The notes beneath the pieces were generated by a model. The model was not told where the DNA came from, made no database searches, and saw only the letters and a program-made list of their open reading frames with translations. A stretch of 64,000 nucleotides of DNA from Uranotaenia lowii. Its lineage: Eukaryota > Arthropoda > Insecta > Diptera > Culicidae. Location: positions 367,641,160 to 367,705,159 of the forward strand of contig NC_073692.1 in NCBI RefSeq assembly GCF_029784155.1, in the 5' to 3' direction. Made by a program: the position numbers and the translations under genes. This document shows positions 44,560 through 58,800 of the stretch, piece by piece; position 1 is the stretch's first letter; the number at the start of each line of letters is the position of its first letter.

Positions 44560-47500
44560 CCCCCCCCCCCCTCATGAGATTTTTTAAAAGAAAATTTTCA
44601 GTTCAAGAAATGAATTTACCGTAGTAACGTGAACTTGCTTGATCACAAAAGGTGATTTAAAATAATTGTTAACAAACATGTCAGAAAATTGGCTCGCCTC
44701 CGCACTCCTTAATCACTCCATGCCAAAGACATTTTATTCTACGACACTATATGACGTCAATTGCAATTTGCAACTTAATATACCTTTTGTATTGAAACTC
44801 AAATCTTGACACAGAACCCTACCTCTTCTTTAAAATTGGTTTTTATTATGAAGTGTATCTTAACAAGTTCGTCCATTACCTACTTTATTACTTATCACTT
44901 TTAAATAATTCAAAAAATTGTTTATATCATTACAAATTTTATGCAGATACCTCCATTTTTTTGTATTTCTTGTTCTTGGACTCTTCGTTCAGAAGGGTTT
45001 TGATGAATTCAACAAAGCCACCCAATCCACATTTTTCTGAAGTGCAAAAAATTCAAGAGACTATTTTGATCAATTTCGGTGCCCTGAATAGGCAAAAATA
45101 GATTGAGAAAGTTCTGCACTTTTCTGACAAAACTTTAAAATATTACAAACAAAATTTAAAATAAAGATTTTTATTAACTTTCTCCAAGACCCCAATTAAT
45201 TTTGACATTTGCACAAAAGTTATAAAAGTTTTCTATTCGTTTACTTTTTCCAATTTAGTGAAATAACAGATTTATAACCGGATTTTTCAAGAAGTATTAA
45301 CTTAAATAAATTTGAGATATGTTTTAATATATTTAATCATCAAATCGTTTTGCAGACTTCAACAAATTTGTTATATGATATAACATCTTTTTTTAAACTT
45401 TCTTCAGTAGAATTTTACGTTTTTAGATCATTCATCATCATCATCATATAAACAGATATACTTGAACCGATATACACCACTTAACGAGAAAACAGGAGAC
45501 ACGAATAGCGCTATCTGGCGACAGAAATGGAAGTATTACACTGTTAATTTTTTCGGAGCTTTGATCAGAGATGCCAGGTGTCCTGATTTTTCAATTGACT
45601 ATCGCATAAAGTGTGGCATAGCATATCGAGAAGGCGGAAGTAAAATGAGTACTTTTTGAATAAATATAAATTATTAACAGCGCAAATTCTTACAATTCTT
45701 AAAACGTTATCCAAACCCTTAAACATCGTGATTGTAATAAAACTATCGATTTAGTGCAAAGTTTTGAAAAAAAGAAAGAATGAAAAGGGAATGTTATTTG
45801 ACTCAAAAACGTTAATGTCAAGCATTTGTAATAAATGACTAATTTATAATGACTTTATAAATAACTAAAAATACATTGAATTACGACATTCACGATCAAA
45901 TCTGCCAGCACAGATTTTAGACTATTGAGTTGATAATTTTCGCCAGCACTTAACGCGTAAACAAATTTTGATGGCGCAGGATTAGAAATAAATAATTGTA
46001 TTTATTATAACTGGCATCCCTGATCAAGTCGAGTCCGAAATACACGCTATTCACAAGTTAGATGAACTTCTCAAATTAGTGCTTCCATTTTGTTCGCTAG
46101 AGGATGCTGATGGTGTCGCCTTCTCATTGTATGAAGAAAATAAGTGTGGTGAATATTGGTTTCAATTATATTTGATATAAATGTTGTGCCTAAATTGATG
46201 AAAGTATAATCAATTAGTTAGATTTGTTAGTTAATCAGTTATCACTGATTGATTAAACTCAAAACTGATTCATGAAGAATTTCATAAATGAAAGTAAAAT
46301 ATGAAGCTGAAAAAGATAAGTGTTTAGTACCTATGTTTTAATGATTGATTTGGTAGACGTTGCTAACCCCAACTGGCTAACTTTTTTAAGGGTGACATTC
46401 ATCACTGTGTTAATGAGGCGACTAAATGTCCGACCAGGACACTCAATAAGAAATGCATGCCGTTTCGTCAAATAATGACCGATTTTAACCATTGTTGTTG
46501 CGCTCGATTACAATTTTTCATGTTTTTTCTAATATTTGAGTTTGGATGATATTCACTTGATAGTTCGGAAAGAAGTAAGGGCGGAAAAATGCTTGACAAT
46601 TTAAAAAAATATATTGCATAACCACAGGGGCTTAGGAACATGACTGGACGGAACCCGTTTTTGAAAGAAATCAGTCGAAGGAGACAAAAGTTATTGACGA
46701 AAAACTGGTTTTTCATGTTTCTCTCGAACAAAATGTCTTAAAATCCCATACAAACTTCAGGCTCGTTGAGCGACCCCTTCCCGTGGTCCGATCTGGTCCA
46801 AATTTGGCATGAGATCTTGTACTAGGCCCAGGATCAATTTTAGCCTGCAGCGTATAACATTTCACAGGTTTTAAATTTCCCATACAAATTAGGGGCAGCA
46901 GTCTAATACACATCCATAACTTACACAGTAACTGAACGATTCCAATGTGTCGTCATAAATATGAATCATAACGAATATATCATTCAATAACTAACCGCCA
47001 GAACTCTAGCATAGAAAAATATCGGAAATTTCAAACCTGGAACATAATTTATAAAACGAGCATATTAAAAAACTGTCGGGTTCCAAGGCACAACTTAATT
47101 GGAAAAATCTTACTTAAATCTTAAAAATCTTTACGAAGATTTCTGACATTACTCTTATGCGCATCTCACTTTTTATTCACACTAGAAAATATTTTCGACA
47201 TAGAACTTTTTAAGTTGGAAAAGGTTGATATAGAATAAAAACTTCTCTGCACTCGGTGCAAATTGCAGGGGATAACCTCACATCTCTGCATAAATTAATA
47301 AAGGGTAATTCATAATTTTAGGCGAATCATTCAACGATGTCCCTGCTGGAGGTAAACGAAATCAACGGAGAATCGGGTCGGGCACATACAATTAAACATG
47401 TTACAATGTTACATGCAATTATAGATCACTATGTATTATCCACTTATACAAGACAAAAACACAATTTTACAAAAAGAAACTTCTTAAACTCAAAAATTTA

Positions 47501-49662
47501 ATTTTCACCTGAGGAGCGAAAAAAAAACACGTGCGACACCAACAAACTACCCCTACTTCTTCCTTAAGTATGGATAGCTTACCTTAAATCTTGGCCTAAA
47601 AACTAAATTTGTGAAGGTCACATTTCTCGAACAAGAACTTAACAGGTCATGCAAAACAATTCGTTCGACAATTAGTTCCACTTTGTCAAAACCGTCCGAA
47701 GAAGAGAGCATGAAGACAAAGGACTACGTTAGGGAAAAGTTGCTTTGGAACATGTGTAGCTGTCTACATTATTCGAATCCTACAGAGAGGGTAACAGATT
47801 TTAACCTCCCATTACAAAGTTCAATGCCTAGCCCATTCTGGTGTCTATCGGTTTCCTTCTCTAGGTGGCACGCAAAATTTTCCGTCTTGAGTGCGTACGA
47901 GTTCTGTGTGGTGTCGAGAGAAATAATAAAGCATAATTTATGACACATTCAAGCGGAAAGAGATCATGCCGCAACATCAAAGAGGAAAATATTTTGTCGG
48001 AATGCCGACATTGTGATGCGGTAGTATTTTTCTTCGTAGCTTGTGGCATTTTCTCCTTGTTCACACATAATCATGTTTGACCACCAATCAGGTCCAGTTT
48101 GTGTGTGAGCTCAACCTGTAGCAGCAGACAGCATCCGAATCGGGACTCTGTGGGTCGTGCGGCCAACGAGCGGCAGCGATAGAGCTTTCGATCGGCGGCA
48201 TTGAATTAATCGTTTTCAATTATGCAAATTTACAGTGGAAGAAGGAGTATTCGTCGTGCTGATCATGTTATGTTAATCATCTTAGAGCTTACTGTGCTAG
48301 ATTTGGTAGTGACATCTTTTTGAATAATTGACGCTGTGAGTAAAAGTGACTAGAGCAGCTACACTATAGCTAATTTACCGTAAGCGGACAGCACTGTAAG
48401 AAGAGTTTAATATAAATTTCAATAAGTACTTGGATAGTTGAACTTGACTCTTCGAAGGCCCTTTAATGGTCGAAACTTGAGTAAACCTAGCCAAGGTCGA
48501 AATTGTTGACAGACCATTAGGTATCTGAATTGCATGCAACTCATACGAACGAGTGTATACCTATTCAAAAAAAAACTTTTTGTATCACTTCTTTGTATTC
48601 TCTTGCATAATTTTTGCCTTCAGACCACTTTAGTTGAATAACGAAGAACAAAGACATCAAAAGTAAAAAAAATTCTATAAAATTAGTCCAAAAAAAACCT
48701 AATTCCTAGTTTGTGTTGTTAAGCTTTATTCCCATTCCTTGTTTCTAGAATGATTTTGAATCAACTCAAATCCTTTATTTATATTTGAAATCTTTATGGG
48801 TTTACTCAGGTTCTATAATAACTTTTAGGTGTCCAAGTTTTATTGAACAAATTATATATCACCGTGCTACAAACAAATGAACCTATAATTTGCAACCAAT
48901 TAAAGTTTTTTTCATGCGGTGGATTTCAAGAAAAAGCCGTTTCCCTCCGTTGCGTCACATCAGGTGTTTTTTTTACAGTAGGTACCGAAGCTTCCTGCTC
49001 TGTCGACGACGAAATTTGTGAAAACTTTGATTTATTGACAAAAAACTTGTCGTTTTTGGTTTTCAATTTTAATGCAATTTTTTTTTTTTTTCATTTAACG
49101 AGCAATCTGCATTTCAAACAAAACAGAATTATAACAGTTTTAAAACAACCTGAAATTTGAAGTGTAAACTAATCAAAAGTTTGCAACTCATTGAATTATA
49201 CACATCGAATTTATTAAACAGTCGAATTTGATTTTTATTTTTAATGCTAAGCGATGCTGATATATCCATTATACTGGTCAAAATTGGGCCAAAAAAGTGT
49301 CGAACGGGTTTGGGTTCAAATTTTGGTGGCTCTAGGATTTGAAATTAGCTGTAGCAAAAAATTCAAAGCTTGTATGGAAATTTGGTATGGAGTTATAAAG
49401 TTGGTTAAACCGGAAATTGGCCAGTGGCCGCAAATTGTTTCTGATAAGCTAAAAGCTATACCTATTTAAGTAACTATACGAAAATACACGTTATTTTTAT
49501 CATTATTTTCTAGTTGTGTAGGTCATTCTTGCCATTTGTACTTCAACAAGAAATTATAATCTGCCCTATCAAAACACCTAAATGCTAATGCTACATTTAA
49601 CTTCTGAACAAAGACATTTTTAACCGAATTTATTCCACAATATTTTATATCCTACATTTCAG
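44560..49662. other. AT-rich DNA upstream of the visible Wnt5 exons, no exon found
   Basis: I searched by eye for the Wnt exon encoding the C-x-F-x-F ... RRWNC block that must precede 49663 and did not find it. A (CAT)n tract lies at about 45430. 46735-46900 (CCCATACAAAC...TTGGCATGAGATCTTG) looks like a dispersed-repeat fragment. 47330-48250 is less AT-rich but shows no coding pattern. Confidence 0.45.
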
Positions 49663-49843
49663 GTTCGCCAGAGATGGCTTTCGTACATTCACTAGCAGCG
49701 GCGGCCGCTGCCAGTTTCATCGCCCGGGCATGCCGTGACGGACAGCTGGCATCATGTGGATGCTCCAGAAGCCCTCGGCCAGCACAGCTTCACGAAGACT
49801 GGACTTGGGGAGGATGTGGAGATGACATGGAATTCGGATACAA
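49663..49843 (+). CDS. Wnt5: Wnt5 exon (first visible)
   Basis: The acceptor is TTTCAG, ending at 49662; the donor is AA|GTAAGT at 49844. The exon begins with two bases of a split codon and then [10 protein letters not shown], and ends ...[11 protein letters not shown] plus two bases. It carries the Ala-rich helix, the ARACRDG block and the WxWGGC signature of Wnt proteins. It is distinctly GC-rich. Confidence 0.95.
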
Positions 49844-52800
49844 GTAAGTGTACTCCTCTGATGGTTCCCCCACTCGAAACAATACCGTTACCCAACAAAT
49901 CTCATGGTAGGGAGATACGCAACCTTTTCTGAATTTTATGTAATAATTTATGACGACAATTTCCACCAGTATGGTAGCAATGCATATCAAATCAATGTTT
50001 CACGCCACCAGCAGCAGTTTCGGGCAGCTTAGTTTCGCTGGGTGCGACTGTTGTTGAAGAGATGCAATAATTTCACATCCTAGATGACACTCTACGTCGG
50101 AAACACTTATGGTTTTTATGATACGCTATACACAGAGCGACTTCCCGACCGGAGGCTGCGAAATTTGTGTGCGAATAATGTGTTACTAAAATGATCCGTT
50201 GTGTTTACTTTTATCCTGCACCCTTGCGGTTCTGCAGTATCAAATAATACACGAAAGCTACAAACAAGAACTCGACCGAAATTTCACGCCCTTCACATAT
50301 AATCCGATGGCATTGCCTCTTCAAAACACGCCTCACAGATCCATATTGTAGCATATTTATCGAAAATGTGGCATAATGTGACCCCTCCAAAAAGGCGGGA
50401 ATTAGGATCATTGGTGTCACATTTGTTGAAGTGTGTTGATCTAACCGCCATCGACTTTATGGTGCAGCGCCACCGACGATGCTCGTTTCTAACGGAAATA
50501 GAAACTTTTAGACAACAATGGCAAACAGCAACAGCTTTTCCACGTTGTTGAAGAGAAAATCCTTGCTTATGCCTTTGTGTTTGCTGTACTTCTTGAGTGC
50601 AACCTTCGGCAACCGAAAGATAAACACCCACACCCTCACCGATTCTCCACCCAACACCTACCGCCAGCATTGTACGACAACGTCAAATCATCGCAACCCA
50701 ATAGCAATAGGTAGAACTAAGCTGGGGAAAGCACATCAGATCAGTTTCGTTTACACAAGTGTAATGCGGAGCGCAAACTTTCCCAGACAAGGGTACATAA
50801 ATTACGTTCTAAGTTATTTTTAATATCACGAAAATATGACTCCCCCGAAATTAGCACAGTGATTTCGACTTTATGATTTCACATTTGCATGAGTGGGATA
50901 CTGTTTTCGGGCTCATATTTATTCGAGTTTTTTATTCTAAAATTTCAAGCCTAGGCATTAAATGGGCTACAAATGTCTTTCAATAAATGATTCCGATACT
51001 AAGCTGAAGTAGGGTTACTATAGGGGATAATGAGGATACTTGCTCCCTGGGGATATTTGATTCCTTCGCTATGTCTCGAAACCGGAATGTCTTACAAAGA
51101 TCAAATGTTCTAGAAAAATGTTCTAAATTGAACAAAACTACAAAGCTGTTATCTCAACAAATTTTTAAAAAATTATTTTTTTAGTATTTAACTTTGTTTG
51201 AAAAATTACTAATATTTGTTTCATAACAAATATTTATCCAAAAATTAGAAATTGCGCCTTTAAGTATGCAATGACTATAGGGTAGAAGACTAACTTTTAG
51301 AATTCTCTTTGTCTGACACTGAGAAATAAAAACTAATGTGTTCAACAAAGTCAATGGAACTTTTATCTTTAGATTTGGATGATTTTTGCCAAAGCTTAGT
51401 CTGATAGCCAGATCAAAGGATAAAGCCTCCTTTAATAAAGGATCACGTCTCCTTAACTTTCAAAACGCTTCTAGTTCATCTAAGGGCTCATGTATCGATC
51501 TAACTTTTACAGCATATAAACTTGAAATTACACGTTGTCAGAAAATGCAAAAGATGGCGAGTTGATGTTTTTTTTCAAAAAGATATGATGAAAATAAAAA
51601 AAAAGGATCAAGTATCCCCATTCTCCCCTACGTGCTCTTTGAACACTCAAAGACCTAACGTGTGTTTTAGTTATACTAAGGTCCAGGCCCAGAAAAATTG
51701 GAACGCGATCCTAAGAACGACTGAACCGATTCCTATAAACTTTGCACTAATACTTGAAGTCTCAAAACATTTGTTGTCATAAAAAACTTCTTTATAGGTT
51801 TCAGTATTTCGAGCTAGATATCGAAATGAGAAGGCAACTTTTTTTTGAGGAACGGTTTTGTTTATTCTAATGGGATTTTTAACCAACCTAGATGGAGTAG
51901 AAAACCGTAACAATTGTTTATTCTTCATTTTTCATATTCAAACAATGATTTTCAAGATGAGCTAATGATCTTTAAGATGAGTTGAAATTGTATTTGAACT
52001 AAACTTTAGAAGTAAAAAATATTTGTAAATATTTCAAAAAGTGACAGCTTACTTTTCGTTGAACCGTCATATTTCAACAGAATCTTCAGAAACCCCCTAC
52101 AAAATGTATTTTGGCGTGAGCTTATCAGCAGATTATAAACTGTTTTTGGGCTTTCAAAAAAAACTTTCATGATTATGTTTATGAAACGTACTAAAAAAAT
52201 TTCGTTTTGGACACATACATAAAAAAATTATGCAACACAATTTGTATTTTGTAGTTTGATTTGAGAATGAGAATGAGAATAAACCCGGACAAAATCTGGA
52301 CTTTTCCAATGAAATCCGGGCAATCGGACCGAACCGGACTTTTCCTAAATTTTATATTAAATATCCGGGCCTTAGTTTAAAGACATTCAACGCCGAAGTA
52401 TAGGAAATAATTTCATCCCCTTATATTATATCGATTGGCGGATCTCTACTTGATGAAGAAATAGTTTTTTTTTCGAAAATATATCATCGTCATCATAGAA
52501 TGAAGTATCATTATTAAGATTAAAACTTAGCTTTTTCAAGTACATATATGAACGAACTGAACCTAAAAGGGTCCGAACGAAAATATGATGCCTTTCTAGA
52601 AAGGAAGATAAAAATTTAACAATAACTTTAAGCTTGTTTATAAAATTGTTCATAAGTTGAAAATGCAACTAACAATTTGCATTTATTGTCTTGAAATATT
52701 TATAAGTATTGCGATTCAATGCAATACGCTGAGTTAGCAATTGAATGCTTCTTCATCCACTATGGAAAACCACAACATTTTCCTTCCTCTCCTCTCGCTT

Positions 52801-55800
52801 TTGGCAGGAAAGGTGAAATAATTTGATAACATGTGCGTTTTGTATCAAACGAATCCCACTTGCTAGTAGAATCGCATCTTGCACCTGTTCACCGTCCATA
52901 GATGATTGATTTTCTTCAACGGAAATGGCAAGTCACCTTCCTACGAGGAGCACGTTCGTAAATCTTCCGACATGTCGTACAAGCGCGTGACAATAGTGCT
53001 GATCCCGACGTGATTGAAGTCACGTTTGAAATAAATCTTTTTTTTCCAATCCTTCAAATTCATCTTACGTCTGCTCGTGATTTATGCCCATGTTTCTTGA
53101 AGGAGGCCAAAACTGACACCTTTTTTCGATTTTCTTGCAGGTTCTCCCAAACTTTCATAGATATCAAGGAGAAAGAGAAAAAGCGTGGCACCCGAGGGCT
53201 GGTATCAATCCCCGCTAAATATCCGAAAATTGTGGAACGATTGCTCGAAACACTGAACGATACAAGCGAAAACGTACTAAATGGAACTGATACCTTATTT
53301 CGACCGGAAGATTTGCAGAAACTGCAGGATAGAATAGCCAAGGAGATATCAAGTTCAAATTTGGATCCGAAAGAAATGAATGAACTTCAGGTGCGTTCTG
53401 TTTTTGATTTACGGTTAAGGAACGTTCAAGTTAACATTTATTTTTTTTTTCTTTACTTTTACAGGACAGAATAAATAAAGAAATAACGAATTCGGAAGTA
53501 TTCAATTTGAAACATTTCAACATTTATGACCGACTTAAGAAAATGTTTCGAAAGCCTGAAAAAACGTTGAATGGTGTCAAGTTTAGTGTTTCGGCTAAAG
53601 CGCGTGCTCTTATGAACTTGCATAACAATGAAGCAGGTAGAAGAGTAAGTATTAATTTTAAATATGTATATCATGAGTTCTCACATGTGATATTTTAGTT
53701 TGATGAATAAAATGTGAAGAAAAATACATAATTAATGAATGCACACAGAAATGAAAATTGACCAAGCGCAAATCGTTTATCAATTGAGTATATTTTTTCT
53801 TGTGACATAAAGTAGGAACATATAAATCAAATATCCTTTCGACATCCTTTCGACGGTGTATACAAATTACAAGGATGATTTTTTTTTGTTTCGATTATAG
53901 TCGTTTTAACATCTTTATGTCATTCGCGACTCATATCAACGATGCAGTTGGCGGACAGTCATTGAAAAACTTATCCGGTACGGTACAACTGTGATCGATG
54001 TTTACTCTTGGGCTCGAACTCACGGACGTCGGCTCAGGAAGCAACTGACTTGCCAACTGCCAACTTGCCTCGATTTTCAGCAAAAAAAATTGCTGGAAAC
54101 GTGCAGTAATCCAAATTTTTGCTGGAAACCAACAATCGGTTTTCAAATTGCTGGATTTTTCAGCAATTCGGTTGTGTTCTTGCCATTTTTGCTGAAAAAT
54201 TATGCAATCGGTTTTCAAATTGCTGGACTTTCCAGCAATGGGTCTAGTTTGCTGGAAAATCAGCAATCAAGCTGTCAAATTGGAGACTGAAAGATTTCGC
54301 ATGCTTTAGCAAGGTGAGACTCTTTTTTTACGAATTTTTGTAAGATTTATCCAACTATTTTTATTCCATTCCATTCCATGGAAGATACTAATTTAAGTGG
54401 CGGATGATCAATACTTTGGCACGAAGCTGCCACCACAAAGCCGGTGTTAGGATGTTGAAAAAAAATTATTTGCGAAAATAAATACTTGCCTTAGTGATAA
54501 ATGGGAGAGAATAATTTTGTTTCATTGCTTATTATATGCACAGCCAGTATTTTATATTTAATTTTGAATTGAAAGTTGAGTTGATAGAGCTGCAGTGCGA
54601 TTCTTTATTAAAAGCGAAATTCATTGAAGTGGCTGTACCAAAATTTTACAGTTATTTGCCTGAACGCTACGATAAGTCACGGAAATTTGTTGCCAGAATT
54701 CTTGCTATGTTTGCAAGTAGTTATCTATGTGAGCAGTTTTTTTCATAATGAAAGCTACAAAAACTTCTCATCGTTCGAGATTATCTGATAAAAATTTATC
54801 ATCAATAATGAAAGTGTCAGTGACAAATAAACTTCAATCTGATATCAGGAGTCAGGACGATTGATATAATGCATTATAATATAAGAATGTTAAATTAAAA
54901 GCTTACATAAAAATTAAACGCAAAATTTCATTCCAAGTTTGCTTGTAACTATATTCCATATTATTGTATCTAATTTCCGCGAAACTAATGTGTTATGTTT
55001 TCTAACTGATTTTGGCTGCGGCGAGTTTGACATGCCAGCAGTAAAGGGTTTAAAGTTTTTGGCTTTTTTTCATTTTTATCAAGTTCTAGAAAGCTTTTTT
55101 CGAAAAACGTCTTATGTTATATATACAACGATAAATTACAACGATGCTGTTGCTGATTCTCCAGATACGTGTTGCAATTTATTTGCTGAGCATTTTCGGG
55201 TGGTCTTCCTGGACACTGCCTCTTCCGAAACTGAGTGCTCTGATGCCACGTTTCACGTCCCGGCGGATTCTATAGATTTCAACACCTTCGAGATAGATCA
55301 AAGGCTCATCGAAAATGCCGCAAGGAAACTAAAATGCTCTTTTGCTCCTGGACCTGATGGAATTCCGGCTGTTATTTACAGTCGATGCATCGAAGCTCTC
55401 CCGTTGCCGCTAGCCCAAATCTATAACCGATCATTTCAACAACGTAGATCCCCGGACTATTGGAAAAATTCCTTCATGTTTCCTGTCTTCAAAAATGGCG
55501 AACGACGAAATGTGAAGCAATATCGAGGCATTACGAGTTTATCGGCAGGATCCAAGCTTTTCGAAATTGTTGTAAGTCAAGCCCTCTTACGCGCTTCCTC
55601 ACATTATATTGCCGCTGAACAGCATGGGTTTATGCCTGGCAGATCGGTGAGTACCCATCTTTTAGAGTACACTTCGTTTTGTCTGAACCAAATGGAACGA
55701 AAAAAACAGGTCGATGCTATATACACCGATATCAAAGCGGCATTCGATACGATTGATCACGGAATCTTACTCGCTAAGCTAGCTAAGCTCGGTATTCATG

Positions 55801-58800
55801 ACAACATGATCTCTTGGTTGAAATCATTCCTCACTGAGCGGTGTATTAGGATTAAATTTGGTGATAGCATATCATTTCCATTTACTAACCGATCTGGCGT
55901 GCCGCAAGGCAGCAATTTGGGACCTTTACTGTTTGTTCTGTTTTTCAACGACTTGATCCTTAGCTTGGAAATTGGAACCAAAATAGGATATGCTGATGAT
56001 CTGAAACTATTCGTTCCAGTTGAATCCACTGTCGATTGTGCACACCTTCAATCTTTACTAGATCACTTTGGTGAATGGTGTAGACTTAATAAGCTATCAG
56101 TCAGCGTCTCCAAGTGCTCCGTTATAACATTCCATAGAAAGAAAACGCCAATTTTATATGATTATAACATCGATAACCAGCGCCTTGACAGGGTATTTGA
56201 AGTTGACGACCTTGGAGTTATCCTCGATGCTCAGCTTACGTTCGATAGTCAACGAACTTCAGTTATAAGAAAGGCGAATCGTCAGCTTGGCTTCATCTCC
56301 AAAGTAGCACGAGAGTTCAGAGACCCATTGTGCTTGAAGTCACTCTATTGCGCACTTGTCCGGTCAGTTACAGAACATGCTCCCTATCAGTTATGTTGGA
56401 TTTTGCGAATCGAGCGTGTACAAAAGCGTTTTGTTAGATTCGCTCTACGACATCTACCCTGGCGTAATCCTGAAAACCTTCCCGCATATTCCGACCGGTG
56501 CCAGCTTCTGGGATTAGAAACATTGGAACGCCGCCGAAAAACTCAACAGGCATCATTCATCGCAAAAATACTGAATGGAGAAATTCAGTCGCTAAACCTG
56601 CTAGGAATGATCAACTTTAATGCTCCTTCGAGGACTTTACGTCATCACTCTTTGCTATCGAATCGAACCCACCGAACATCTTACGGACATAATGAACCAG
56701 TGAGTGCAATGATGCGTACGTTCCAGATTGCTGAGCATCTACATCAATTGGGGGAGCCATCTAGCCGATTCATCAACCGAGTACGCCAGTCTTCATTGTT
56801 TCGTGTTATCTAATTGTTTTGTGTAGATTCTTAGTATAGATAATTCATTAAAATAAAATGTTCGATAACAAAACTTAATAATGATAATAATAATAGCTAT
56901 TTGACTTATATTTGTCTTTTTAAGTATTACCCCACCCCTCTCGAATTGTATTAAGGTAGAAAATTATGCTTTTGTGCGCTTTGGGAGATTTTTAAATCAA
57001 GTACGATTGAACTAAAACTTGAGAATTCGAAAAATCATGAAAACAATCAACATCTAGAATCAAAATCCAACAATCACATTTAAATGAATATTTTTGAACG
57101 TATGAATAACAGCAGTCAGAAACATTTCATTTGAAAAATATATAAAACTCAATTTTTATTACAAATATTCTTTCTCATTTTAAGGCTGTTATAAAGAAGT
57201 CACGTATCATCTGTAAGTGTCATGGGGTTTCGGGTTCATGCAGCTTGATCACATGCTGGCAACAATTAACATCGATTCGAGAAATTGGTAAGGGTTGTTG
57301 AGTTTTGCCATTAGTAAAATTATGTAAAAATATCTATTTGATTTCACAGGTGATTTCCTGCGAGAGAAGTACGATGAAGCAACACAAGTGAAAATTAACA
57401 AACGAGGTAGACTTCAAGTCAAAGATCCACGATACAAAATTCCGACCCCCCTCGATTTGGTTTATCTGGATGAAAGTCCCGACTGGTGTCGGAACAACAG
57501 ACAACTTAAGTGGCCAGGTAATTTACTACAACTAAAAATTATTCAAGATTTGTCTATTGAATTGGTTAATGATCAAATCTTCGTAATAAGTATCATGCTC
57601 AAGTAGAAAATTTATCCCCTATCATAGAAACGTCATCAGCACCAATTTTTTAAACTTCGGTAAAATCAGTATGCTTTAAAATTTTGGTCACCAAAGATTT
57701 TATAGATATAGGGGGAAGTCGTCTACTACCTGACACTTAAGGTTTTTAAGCAATAACTTCAAAAATAGATTTTTGTAAATATTGGTTCCTCTACTGATTT
57801 GAACAGTATCAATATTATTAAAATTATTTAAATTAATTTACAACATATTCATGTGGTAAGAGAAATCATTTCATGTTAGTTTTCACTCATTTCCAAAAGT
57901 GTTGTCTATGGCCGGACATCACGAATTACTTCATCAAAGTTGTCACCAATGGCACAAAAACGTAGTAAAATGACTGAAATCACTTGCACTGGTCTTGTGA
58001 GTATGTGTTTTCCAATACTGAACGTTCTATGAAGCCAGTCAGAAAAGGTTTTTTTTGATAAACCAGAATGAAACATTTGTTTCGAAAAAACTAGAGAAAA
58101 ATTCGTTTGAACTTCCGTTTTATTATCTTATATCTACTGTCTATAGTCGAAAGATAACCATTCAACGATGTCGTTCATGTGCAGTTCAAATTTTACAAGC
58201 CGAAAAAACTTACCACAATACAAATGCAATGTTTAGGCGATCCTCTCCGTACTACTAAGCAAAAGCTTTAGATGCCTATCATTGGTTTACCTTTTCAGAT
58301 TGGATTACCATATTTCACCATATCAGGCTACAATTTACTTTATTTTCATATAGCGTTGAAACATTATTAGATTTGTGTTTTCGAAAAATCTATTTTGTCC
58401 GGCCATAGGCGATGTCCGGCCATAGACGACTTCCCCTAATAATATTTTGTTTTTTTTTCAATTCTGTGAGTTCTCGGAGTTTTTTTTTTCATTTTTTCCT
58501 GCAACCATGGTGGTTGATGAATGACAATTGCATGATTGAGAAGGGATCAATTGAACCCATATAGAAAACATATTAAAAAAATTGCTTAAAAAATTGTTAG
58601 TTAATCCGTGTAATTCCATTTGGCAAATTTTTTTTCACTTTTTTTTAAAGATATTCCAGGAAAAATGGCTGAGAAATTAAATCAACCCAGGGATTAAGTC
58701 TCCTCACTCTCCCCTACATATTTGAAATATTCTTAAATATTAGACTGGAATTTGATTGTGTATTAAAAAACTTTGAATGATTGTATTTTTCTTACACAGG

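Noticed and set aside
47330..47380. Possible mini-exon after TTTTAG at about 47321, upstream of Wnt5
   Set aside because: A 30-bp frame with a GTAAAC donor is too short and lacks any Wnt signature.
50293..50823. Overlapping 125-codon (minus) and 101-codon (+) frames in a Wnt5 intron
   Set aside because: No recognisable domain, both strands open equally, no splice or start support.
54939..55130. N-terminal extension of the RT frame in Wnt5 intron 3
   Set aside because: Not similar to LINE proteins and not preceded by a credible start; fortuitous opening upstream of the truncated insertion.
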